DNA of 15,759 bases from Chitinophagales bacterium (GTDB lineage: Bacteria; Bacteroidota; Bacteroidia; Chitinophagales; BACL12), in assembly GCA_014380545.1 (NCBI GenBank), contig JACMJP010000485.1, positions 1 to 15,759 on the forward strand. The letters are read 5' to 3'. Below are positions 1 through 7,441 of the stretch, one piece after another. The translations under genes and the position numbers were made by a program. Each line of letters begins with the position of its first letter. Within the stretch, counting starts at the first letter, position 1. The notes under the pieces are model-generated. The model had not been told where the DNA came from. It made no database searches and saw only the letters and a list, made by a program, of their open reading frames with translations.

Positions 1-2
1 AT

Positions 3-1448
3 AATTGTTCTGATTTTACTATTGATTTTACAAACGACAGTTATGGGACGGATGATTATTTCTGGAATTTCGGAGTGGAAGGAATTTTTACAGATACATC
101 TTCAGCATTTGAACCAACATATGTATATCCTGATACCGGAACATATACAGTTATGTTAATTGCTTTTCCCGGTGAAATATGTTCTGATACTTCCTATTCA
201 ACAGTACATATTTACCCGCAACTTATTGCTGATTTTAATTTTGAAAGTGCATGCGCACTACAGGAATTATTTTTTGATGATGCAAGCACAACAGATCATG
301 GTTATTTAACTGAATGGAATTGGAATTTTGGTGATGGTTCTAATTCATCAGATCAAAATCCTTTTCACATATTTGACGAAGGAGGAACCTATTCTGTAGA
401 ATTAAAAGTGAAAAATGATGTTGGCTGCACAGAAAATATTGCGCAAAATGTTTTAGTATATCCATTACCTGAGGTTGATTTTACACTTGTGAACGATTGC
501 CTTGATGAATTAGGATTATTTACCGATATCAGTACAGTTGATCCGGATTATATTATTACTGATTATACATGGACAATAAATAATAATTTTCTTGGAACAG
601 ATTATTATGCAACCTATTTTTTTGATACAACCGGAATTTATTCAATTACATTAGCAGCAACTACAAATGTTTTATGTGTTGATAGTCTTACGCATTACAT
701 TCACATTGATTCACCGCTTGTTGCTGATGTAACTCCCGATACGATTATCTGTGAATTTGATTCCATTCAGCTTTTTGCGAGAAGCGGAATTACTTTTAAT
801 TGGTTTCCTGATTATAATATTACCAATACAGAAATATTTAATCCAATTATTTTTCCCGCAGAAACTACAACATATGGCGTAATTGTTTGTGATCATTGTA
901 CATGCGATACCGGTTATATAACTGTAGAGGTTTTGCCTGCTCCCAAAATAAATGCAGCACCACCGGATACAACAGTATATCGTTATGAGCCTGTTGAACT
1001 ACATGCTGAAGATGCAGTAAAATATTCCTGGATACCCGCTGCATTTTTAACGGATGCACAGAGTTCTGATCCTGTTTCTACACCTGCAAATTCTATTGAA
1101 TATATTGTTTATGCAGTTGGAGAAAATGGTTGTGATAATACAGACACGGTTGATATCAATGTTTTATTGCGCTGTAATAAATTCACAATACCAAATGCCT
1201 TCACTCCAAATGGAGATGGATTAAATGACACATTCAGTGTTGTAACATCAGGGGATGATCATGTTCCCGGATTTACAATTTTTAACCGTTGGGGCGAAAT
1301 TGTTTATCACTCAGGTAAATTATCTGAACCTTGGGATGGAACAAACAATGGTCTGGCGCAGGAAAATGGCGCATACATTTACCTGATTACTATTGAGTGC
1401 GAAGGAAATTACGAAACTATGACCGGAACAGTAACTTTAATTCGGTGA
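3..1448 (+). CDS. PKD-domain surface protein with type B T9SS C-terminus, 5'-truncated by window
   Basis: The reading frame is open from base 3, so the true start lies outside the window; the GTG at 75 sits inside a PKD domain and is not the start. About 481 residues are visible. The PKD domains carry the FGDG-type core: a first one cut at the left edge (YFWNFG, then YPDTGTY), a second around bases 225-450 (WNWNFGDGS), and a diverged third around 470-710. Two Ig-like segments follow (about 715-1170). The end, from about 1190 (AFTPNGDGLND, FNRWGE, GAYIYLI, final TLIR), is a gliding-motility-associated/type B T9SS sorting domain, which directs export across the outer membrane. It is a paralogue of the next two genes. 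Its first visible PKD resembles that of the gene at 3704 more than that of the gene at 1499, but its later half differs from both. Ligand and role are unknown; adhesion or matrix binding is an inference. Confidence 0.88.
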   Translation, partial: NCSDFTIDFTNDSYGTDDYFWNFGVEGIFTDTSSAFEPTYVYPDTGTYTVMLIAFPGEICSDTSYSTVHIYPQLIADFNFESACALQELFFDDASTTDHGYLTEWNWNFGDGSNSSDQNPFHIFDEGGTYSVELKVKNDVGCTENIAQNVLVYPLPEVDFTLVNDCLDELGLFTDISTVDPDYIITDYTWTINNNFLGTDYYATYFFDTTGIYSITLAATTNVLCVDSLTHYIHIDSPLVADVTPDTIICEFDSIQLFARSGITFNWFPDYNITNTEIFNPIIFPAETTTYGVIVCDHCTCDTGYITVEVLPAPKINAAPPDTTVYRYEPVELHAEDAVKYSWIPAAFLTDAQSSDPVSTPANSIEYIVYAVGENGCDNTDTVDINVLLRCNKFTIPNAFTPNGDGLNDTFSVVTSGDDHVPGFTIFNRWGEIVYHSGKLSEPWDGTNNGLAQENGAYIYLITIECEGNYETMTGTVTLIR

Positions 1449-1452
1449 ATTC

Positions 1453-1472
1453 TTATGTATTACTGCACATAA
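1453..1472. repeat. Short perfect inverted repeat between paralogues 1 and 2
   Basis: TTATGT (1453-1458) and ACATAA (1467-1472) form a perfect 6-bp inverted repeat with an 8-base loop. It lies just upstream of the proposed -7 box for the gene at 1499. It is AT-rich and has no clean T-run, so it is a weak terminator at best. An operator is the other possibility, and it could also be chance in such AT-rich DNA. Confidence 0.3.
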
Positions 1473-1477
1473 TATTT

Positions 1478-1485
1478 TACTTTTG
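1478..1485 (+). promoter_or_regulatory. Bacteroidota-type -7 box for the gene at 1499
   Basis: TACTTTTG matches the TAnnTTTG -7 consensus of Bacteroidota primary sigma promoters exactly. It lies 13 bases before the ATG at 1499, implying a leader of only a few bases. No clear TTG-type -33 element is seen at the usual spacing, so strength is uncertain. Confidence 0.5.
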
Positions 1486-1498
1486 ATGTACCCGGACT

Positions 1499-3607
1499 AT
1501 GCAAAAATTAAAGGCCCTCCTGCTGCTTATTCTTTTTTCATGTGCAAGCATGAACATGTTTGCTACGCATATAATAGGAGGAGAAATAATAACTACATGT
1601 ACGGGCGGCAGCACTTATGAAATTAAACTAATATTATATAGGGATTGCAGCGGAACAGGTTTTGATTTCAGTGCCTGTATTGGTGTGTTTGATGAAGACT
1701 ATGATGATTACACATATTTTAATTTATATGATCTTGATATAGTAGACGTAGATGTTTCATCTCCTGATCCATGTATAATTATTCCGCCGGGATTATGCAT
1801 TGAACAGGGAACATATACAGGAACTTATACATTGCCAAATACAACAGAAGGATGGAATTTAGTTTACCAGAGATGTTGCCGTAATGGGGATATTTTAAAT
1901 ATTGTTGATCCGGAAGAAGCCGGAATTTCATGCTGGGCTTTTATTCCGCCCGTAGATGATTACGATTGTAACAGTTCGCCTTATTTTAATAATTACCCGC
2001 CTTCCGCAATTTGTGTTGGCACACCCATAAATTTTGATTATTCAGCAACAGATCCTGATGGCGATTCACTTGTATACAGATTTATTACACCTTATCATGG
2101 TGGCGAATACACTGACCCTGCGCCTTGTCCGCCAACTGCTCCGGGAGTTTTTCCATTAATTGACTGGGAAACAGGTTACGATGAATTTTACCAAATTGAT
2201 GCTTCACCAATTCTTGCAATTGATCCTGTTACAGGTCTTTTAACAGGTACACCAACAGCAGAAGGAAGATATGTTGTCGGTATTGCAGTAGATGAATATA
2301 GAGATGGTGAATTGTTATCTACACATTACAGGGATTTTCAATTTAATATTCAATTATGCGAGGTATTAGTTATTGCATCCACTGCTGAATATATTTTAGA
2401 CTGTGAGGATTTTAGTGTTGAATTTACAAATTACAGTATTGGTGCTGATGAATATTTATGGATCTTTGGTGATGGAGCTACAAGTGATGAATTTGAACCT
2501 GTACACTTTTATCCTGATACCGGAACATATTATATCACTCTCATTGCAAATCCGGGTTATGCATGTTCTGATACCTTTAATGCAGTAATTGAAATATTTA
2601 ATACACTCACTGCAGAGTTTATTTATTTCGCAGCATGCTCGGGTGATCCTGTTGTATTTAATGATCTTTCTGTTTCTACTGAAGCAGGAGAAATTATTTC
2701 ATGGAATTGGGATTTTGGTGATGGCACAACAAGTACAGAATCTGATCCTGAACATTTTTATGTAACAGGTGGGAGTTATACCGTAGTGCTTGTTGTTGAA
2801 ACGGATAAGGGTTGTATTTCTGAATATTCTTTACTCATTGATTTATTACCGGGGCCTGATGCAAATTTTACAACAGCCGATGTTTGCCTCGGCGAAACAA
2901 CAGAATTTAATAATCTCACAACATTTCCACCGGGATTGGAAATAACTGCTTATAGCTGGGATTTTGATGATGGCTCAACAAGCTTTTCTGAAGAGCCTGA
3001 ATACAATTATACCATTGCCGGAGATTATGATGTAACACTCATTATATATTCTGTAAACGGATGTAATGATACAATTACACTTCCAATTACAATTGGTGAA
3101 TTACCATTTCCAAATGCAGGGGTAGATGATACTGTTGATTTTTATGAACTATATACATTAAACGGAACAGGTAACGGAAGTTTTTACTGGACGCCTGAAT
3201 TTTTAGTAAGTGATCCGTTTATATCAAACCCTGCCATTTATCCTTTTGAAACAAATACATACCAGTTAGAAGTAACAAGCCCGGATGGTTGTATTGATTA
3301 TGATAATGTAACTATTTATGTGCAACACATTCCTGTAATTGATATCCCAAATGTTTTTTCTCCAAACGGCGATGGATTAAATGATATATTTTATCTGGTA
3401 AATCATGAAGAGATTCAGTTACTCGAATTTTCAATTTATAACCGCTGGGGCGAACATGTTTTCATTACAGATAATATAGCAACCGGATGGAACGGCACAT
3501 ATAATAACAAAGAAGCCGAGGTAGGAACTTACATGTATATAGTGCGGGCAAAAGATGAGGAAGGAAATGATATTTTTAAAAGCGGAGGTATAATTTTATT
3601 GAGATAG
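1499..3607 (+). CDS. Secreted HIIGGE/PKD multidomain protein with type B T9SS sorting domain
   Basis: 702 residues. A signal peptide (residues 1-22, cleavage likely after FA) is followed at once by THIIGGE, a motif common at the mature end of large Bacteroidota gliding-type surface proteins. Residues 23-289 form a cysteine-rich N-terminal domain with YQRCCRN (123-129), ATDPDGDSLVY (183-193) and a putative-Ig-like DPVTGLLTGTP stretch (242-252). Three PKD domains follow at about 290-368, 370-449 (WNWDFGDG) and 452-532, then an Ig-like segment (538-608) and the type B T9SS sorting domain (617-702: FSPNGDGLND, YNRWGE, ending ILLR). It should be exported through T9SS and released or held at the surface. 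It is collinear over its full length with the gene at 3704. A C at residue 15 in the signal peptide gives a poor lipobox (LFSC) that the paralogue lacks, so I favour signal peptidase I. Ligand unknown. Confidence 0.92.
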   Translation: MQKLKALLLLILFSCASMNMFATHIIGGEIITTCTGGSTYEIKLILYRDCSGTGFDFSACIGVFDEDYDDYTYFNLYDLDIVDVDVSSPDPCIIIPPGLCIEQGTYTGTYTLPNTTEGWNLVYQRCCRNGDILNIVDPEEAGISCWAFIPPVDDYDCNSSPYFNNYPPSAICVGTPINFDYSATDPDGDSLVYRFITPYHGGEYTDPAPCPPTAPGVFPLIDWETGYDEFYQIDASPILAIDPVTGLLTGTPTAEGRYVVGIAVDEYRDGELLSTHYRDFQFNIQLCEVLVIASTAEYILDCEDFSVEFTNYSIGADEYLWIFGDGATSDEFEPVHFYPDTGTYYITLIANPGYACSDTFNAVIEIFNTLTAEFIYFAACSGDPVVFNDLSVSTEAGEIISWNWDFGDGTTSTESDPEHFYVTGGSYTVVLVVETDKGCISEYSLLIDLLPGPDANFTTADVCLGETTEFNNLTTFPPGLEITAYSWDFDDGSTSFSEEPEYNYTIAGDYDVTLIIYSVNGCNDTITLPITIGELPFPNAGVDDTVDFYELYTLNGTGNGSFYWTPEFLVSDPFISNPAIYPFETNTYQLEVTSPDGCIDYDNVTIYVQHIPVIDIPNVFSPNGDGLNDIFYLVNHEEIQLLEFSIYNRWGEHVFITDNIATGWNGTYNNKEAEVGTYMYIVRAKDEEGNDIFKSGGIILLR

Positions 3608-3615
3608 ACACCTCC

Positions 3616-3631
3616 ATGGCAGAACAGCCAT
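3616..3631. repeat. Weak hairpin after paralogue 2
   Basis: ATGGC (3616-3620) and GCCAT (3627-3631) can form a 5-bp stem with a 6-base loop, nine bases after the stop of the gene ending at 3607. No T-run follows, so intrinsic termination is doubtful. It might stabilise the 3' end of the transcript. Confidence 0.25.
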
Positions 3632-3676
3632 TGCAAAACTTTAATCTTAACCATAATTTTATTGGAATATTAATTA

Positions 3677-3684
3677 TAACTTTA
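3677..3684 (+). promoter_or_regulatory. Candidate -7 box for the gene at 3704
   Basis: TAACTTTA matches TAnnTTTG at 7 of 8 positions (with the final G the consensus mismatch) and lies 19 bases before the ATG at 3704. The same 10-mer, TAACTTTATC, occurs on the opposite strand before the T9SS cargo gene starting at 10824. No convincing -33 element at standard spacing. Confidence 0.4.
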
Positions 3685-3703
3685 TCACAGATAAAACCTG
3701 CTT

Positions 3704-5869
3704 ATGAAGAAACTGAAATTACTCCTCATCATATTTTTATTTTCCACAGCACCCGCATTTGCTTCACATATCATAGGCGGTGAACTTATTACTGAATGCC
3801 TGGGTGACAGTACTTACAAAATAACACTTATATTATACAGAGATTGCACAAGTCTAACAGGTTTTGATGCTTCAGCTTGTATAGGTGTATTTGATGAAGA
3901 TGGTGATTTGGTAACTACCTTTAACTTAAATGATGCAGATATAGATGAAGACATTGAAATAATATCTCCGGACCCCTGTTTAGATATTCCGCCTGACATT
4001 TGTGTATCTGTTGCTGTTTATACAGGAGAATATACACTTGAAAGTACTACGGAAGCTTACGATTTTGTTTATCAGCGTTGTTGCCGCAATGCAGGTATCG
4101 TAAATATTGAAACACCTGACGATGTAGGGGCTTCTTACTGGGCGCATGTACCTCCTGTTGCAGAAACAGATTGCGATAATTCTCCTTATTTTACAAACTA
4201 TCCGCCCCTTGCAATTTGTGTTGGTTCTCCTATTTACTTCGATCACTCAGCAACTGATCCTGATGGCGATTCATTGGTGTATAAATTCATCACTCCATAT
4301 ATTGGCGGAGATGCTTTATTTGCTGTAATACCATGCCCTCCTACATCCCCTGAAGATCTTGAGTATGTAGATTGGGAAAGCGGTTATGATGATACATATT
4401 TTTTTGATGCCACACCTTTATTAGCGATTGACCCTGTTACAGGTCTTTTAACGGGCACACCAACAGAAGAAGGAAGATATGTTGTAGGAATTGCTGTGGA
4501 TGAATACAGGGATGGAGTTTTATTATCAACCCACTTCAGGGATTTTCAATTTAATGTGCAGATATGCGAACCATCTGTTACTTCTGATATTGATGTGGAT
4601 GCAGGTTTTGTTGAAATTGGCGTAGATACTTTTTTAAGTTGTACTGATCTGAGTGTGGCATTTGATAATTTAAGTGATGGTGCAATAACTTATTTCTGGG
4701 ATTTCGGGGTGGGAGGAATTTCTTCTGATACTTCCATATTATTTGAGCCAACCTATACTTATCCTGATACCGGAATTTATTATGTTATGCTTGTTGCAAA
4801 TCCCGGAACTGAATGCGGGGATACAGCTTTCATCACAGTGAATTTATATTATACTTTAACAGCAGATTTTGATTTCGTTGCTTTTTGTACGGGAGAGCCG
4901 GTTGAATTTAATGATGAATCCATTTCAACATATGCAGGAACAATAGACACATGGAACTGGGATTTTGGTGATGGGTTAACGAGCGAAGAAGAAAACCCTG
5001 ATCATTCATATGCTGTCGGTGGAACTTATGATGTAGTACTTACAATAGAAACTGATAAAGGATGTGTAGATGATATTACAATTACTGTTGATTTACTTTC
5101 AGGACCCGATGCAAATTTTACAGTTGACGATGTGTGTTTAAACGAAGAAGCGCAATTTAATAACCTCACAACATTTCCTGCCGATGTATCTATAAATAAT
5201 TACGTTTGGTATTTTGATGACGGCAACATAAGCAGTGAAGAAGATCCTGACCATCAATACGATTCTCCGGGTGAATATGAAATAACCTTAATTGCGTTTT
5301 CAACAAACGGCTGTTCTGATACAATTACACAACAATTAAGTATTGGTGAACTGCCATTCGCAAATGCAGGTGTGGATGATACTATTTTATATCTCGAGGA
5401 ATATATACTCAATGGTTCGGGTAACGGAACATTTTTCTGGACTGTTCCACTTGACTATTTAGTAACTGGCAGCAATGTTTTTAGTGCAGATCCAATTATT
5501 CGCCCTAAACAAACTTATTCCTATGTTTTAGAAGTAACTAGCCCTGACGGATGCATAGGGTATGATACTGTAACAATTTATATTGAAGACATCACGATCG
5601 TAGATGTGCCGAATGCATTCTCACCAAACGGTGATGGAGTGAATGATGAGATATCAGTTTTAGATCATTCTGTTGAGCAGCTTTTAGAATTTTCTATTTA
5701 TAATCGCTGGGGGCAGCAAGTATTTACAACAAATGATTTGGAAACAGGGTGGGATGGAAAAGTAAACGGCGAAGATGCTGAGATTGGAACATACGCATAT
5801 TTAGTAAGAGCTCATGACCTGAACGGAACACCGGTAATTAAGAAAGGAAATATTACGCTTGTGCGATAA
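3704..5869 (+). CDS. Secreted HIIGGE/PKD multidomain protein with type B T9SS sorting domain (paralogue)
   Basis: 721 residues, with the same architecture as the gene at 1499. A signal peptide (1-20, APAFA then SHIIGGE) precedes the cysteine-rich N-terminal domain (21-290), which has YQRCCRN (123-129), ATDPDGDSLVY and GLLTGTP. Eleven of the twelve cysteines of this domain in the 1499 protein align here; residue 145 is Tyr instead of Cys. PKD domains lie at about 311-383, 385-463 (WNWDFGDG) and 468-546 (core WYFDDG). An Ig-like segment (553-627) and the type B T9SS domain (636-721: FSPNGDGVND, YNRWGQ, ending TLVR) follow. It has about 20 more residues than its neighbour just before PKD1. Expected location is the cell surface or medium; partners are unknown. 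Type B cargo usually needs a PorP/SprF-like partner, and none is encoded in the window. The 96-base gap before it and the -7 box at 3677 suggest its own promoter. Confidence 0.92.
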   Translation: MKKLKLLLIIFLFSTAPAFASHIIGGELITECLGDSTYKITLILYRDCTSLTGFDASACIGVFDEDGDLVTTFNLNDADIDEDIEIISPDPCLDIPPDICVSVAVYTGEYTLESTTEAYDFVYQRCCRNAGIVNIETPDDVGASYWAHVPPVAETDCDNSPYFTNYPPLAICVGSPIYFDHSATDPDGDSLVYKFITPYIGGDALFAVIPCPPTSPEDLEYVDWESGYDDTYFFDATPLLAIDPVTGLLTGTPTEEGRYVVGIAVDEYRDGVLLSTHFRDFQFNVQICEPSVTSDIDVDAGFVEIGVDTFLSCTDLSVAFDNLSDGAITYFWDFGVGGISSDTSILFEPTYTYPDTGIYYVMLVANPGTECGDTAFITVNLYYTLTADFDFVAFCTGEPVEFNDESISTYAGTIDTWNWDFGDGLTSEEENPDHSYAVGGTYDVVLTIETDKGCVDDITITVDLLSGPDANFTVDDVCLNEEAQFNNLTTFPADVSINNYVWYFDDGNISSEEDPDHQYDSPGEYEITLIAFSTNGCSDTITQQLSIGELPFANAGVDDTILYLEEYILNGSGNGTFFWTVPLDYLVTGSNVFSADPIIRPKQTYSYVLEVTSPDGCIGYDTVTIYIEDITIVDVPNAFSPNGDGVNDEISVLDHSVEQLLEFSIYNRWGQQVFTTNDLETGWDGKVNGEDAEIGTYAYLVRAHDLNGTPVIKKGNITLVR

Positions 5870-5923
5870 TTTCAATATTTTTTTGATTCTGCATGTGGCA
5901 TCGAAAAATACTTTTTCAATAAG

Positions 5924-5931
5924 TAGTTTTG
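5924..5931 (+). promoter_or_regulatory. Bacteroidota-type -7 box for the cytochrome c gene
   Basis: TAGTTTTG is an exact TAnnTTTG match, 18 bases before the ATG at 5950. It also argues against starting the protein at the TTG at 5929, which lies inside this box. No clear -33 element was found. Confidence 0.5.
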
Positions 5932-5949
5932 CATTTGCAAATAAAAGCA

Positions 5950-6282
5950 ATGAAACAACTACTTATTTTTTTTATCTGTTCCATCATCATTATTTCCTGC
6001 AATAAAAATGAAAAAGAAGATATTGCAGAAAAAAAAGAAAAACAAAAGTTATCTGCAAACTCAGGAAAGGATATTTATATTAAAAACTGTAAACTATGCC
6101 ACGGTGTAGATGGAAAATTAGGGATCAGCAGTGCTGCAGATCTTTCAATTTCTGTATTAACCATTGATGAAAAAATAAATGTAATAACAAATGGCAGGAA
6201 AGGAATGGCTCCGTGGAAAGGTCAGCTTTCACCTGAACAAATTAAACTTGTTGCTGAATATGTTCAAACCCTGCATCAATAA
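5950..6282 (+). CDS. Lipoprotein c-type cytochrome, monohaem
   Basis: 110 residues from the ATG at 5950, which gives a clean lipoprotein signal (K2, hydrophobic stretch to 16, lipobox IISC with Cys17). The mature start is a lysine/glutamate-rich linker (18-35). The haem c site is CKLCH (47-51) and the probable distal Met ligand is M86 in GMAPWKG, as in small class I cytochromes of the cytochrome cbb3/CytC_6 type. It should be a membrane-anchored electron carrier exposed to the periplasm, or at the surface (see findings). An in-frame TTG at 5929 would add seven residues but overlaps the promoter box and would spoil the signal peptide start. The gene is followed after three bases by anmK in the same frame. 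Redox partners cannot be named; no oxidase or reductase gene is nearby. Confidence 0.9.
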   Translation: MKQLLIFFICSIIIISCNKNEKEDIAEKKEKQKLSANSGKDIYIKNCKLCHGVDGKLGISSAADLSISVLTIDEKINVITNGRKGMAPWKGQLSPEQIKLVAEYVQTLHQ

Positions 6283-6285
6283 TTT

Positions 6286-7377
6286 TTGGAAGAAAAAAAA
6301 ATATATCATGTAATCGGTTTAATGAGCGGAAGTTCTTTAGACGGATTGGATATTGCATATTGTAAGATAACAACCGGTGATATATGGAAATATAAAATAA
6401 TTCATGCAAAAAGTTATCCTTATAATAATGAAGAAAAGAAATTTTTATTTGAGCTACCTGAAAAACAAAAAGAGGAATTAGCAAAGCTTGACGGTCTTTT
6501 TGCATTTACTTATGGTTTGATGGTGCTGGAGTTTAAAAAAGAATTCCATTTTCGCAAGATTGATCTTATTGCAAGCCACGGGCACACAGTTTTACATGAA
6601 CCAAAAAATCAAATAACAATTCAGCTCGGCAGTGGTCAAACAATAGCAACAGTAACCAACAAACCTGTTATATGTAATTTTAGGGAGGCTGATGTAAGAG
6701 CGGGCGGACAGGGTGCACCACTGGTTCCAATTTGTGATGAATATTTTTTTTCTGATTATCATGCATGTTTAAATATTGGAGGAATTGCAAATATCTCTTA
6801 CCGTGAAAAAGGGCAGCGAATTGGTTTTGATATTTGCGCAGCTAATCAATTATTAAATGCACTTGCCGGACAAATAAATTTACCTTATGATAATAAAGGT
6901 GCTATAGCAAAAAAAGGTAATCTGAATGAAAAGTTATATTATTTTTTAAATGATTATGATTACTTTTTTCGGAAGCATCCCAAATCACTTGATAATAAAT
7001 GGATACAGGGTACTTTTATTACTTTGCTCAATGATGCTGATTGCTCAATAGAAGATAAATTAAGAACTGTAACGGAGCATATTGCATTACAAATATCTAA
7101 AGTGATACTAAACCAAATAAAAACACAAAACATTAAAACAAAAAAATATAGATTATTAATTACAGGTGGTGGTGCATACAATACCTTTTTAATTAAAAGA
7201 ATTGAAAAATTATCGGGCTTAAAGTTGAAGCTGCCTGATGATGAAACAATTCAATTTAAAGAAGCATTTGCGATGTGCTTAATGGGTATATTGCGTATTG
7301 AAAATAAATCTAATTTTCTTCCTTCGGTAACAGGAGCAAAACATGCGGTGTCGGGAGGAGATATATTTTACCCTTAA
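6286..7377 (+). CDS. anmK: Anhydro-N-acetylmuramic acid kinase
   Basis: 363 residues, normal length for AnmK. The enzyme converts 1,6-anhydro-MurNAc to MurNAc-6-phosphate with ATP, in cytoplasmic recycling of cell-wall sugars. Visible motifs: N-terminal phosphate loop GLMSGSSLDGLD (11-22), SHGHT (97-101), the ADVRAGGQGAPLVP segment (135-148), NIGGIANISY (163-172), GFD with the presumed catalytic Asp182, ITGGGAYN (292-299) and the C-terminal EAFAMCLMGIL and VTGA segments. The start appears to be TTG at 6286: the only in-frame codon between the cytochrome stop (6280-6282) and this TTG is TTT, and the first in-frame ATG is Met13 inside the phosphate loop. The neighbouring ATG at 6308 is out of frame. 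A run of nine A (6293-6301) lies in codons 3-6. Co-transcription and translational coupling with the cytochrome gene are likely by inference. Other recycling genes (murQ, transporters) are not in view. Confidence 0.93.
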   Translation: MEEKKIYHVIGLMSGSSLDGLDIAYCKITTGDIWKYKIIHAKSYPYNNEEKKFLFELPEKQKEELAKLDGLFAFTYGLMVLEFKKEFHFRKIDLIASHGHTVLHEPKNQITIQLGSGQTIATVTNKPVICNFREADVRAGGQGAPLVPICDEYFFSDYHACLNIGGIANISYREKGQRIGFDICAANQLLNALAGQINLPYDNKGAIAKKGNLNEKLYYFLNDYDYFFRKHPKSLDNKWIQGTFITLLNDADCSIEDKLRTVTEHIALQISKVILNQIKTQNIKTKKYRLLITGGGAYNTFLIKRIEKLSGLKLKLPDDETIQFKEAFAMCLMGILRIENKSNFLPSVTGAKHAVSGGDIFYP

Positions 7378-7441
7378 AAATCATTGCCTTTATTAAACCA
7401 TTTCAGCATACATCATCAACAAAAAATCAATTAATTAAAAA

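Noticed and set aside
75..77. GTG at 75 as the start of the first gene
   Set aside because: The frame is open to the left edge and encodes the beginning of a PKD domain matching the paralogues, so the gene is truncated by the window.
5870..5920. AT-rich imperfect hairpin after the third paralogue (TATTTTTTTGAT ... ATCGAAAAATA) as a terminator
   Set aside because: The arms pair with a mismatch or bulge, the GC core is tiny and no clear T-run follows the stem.
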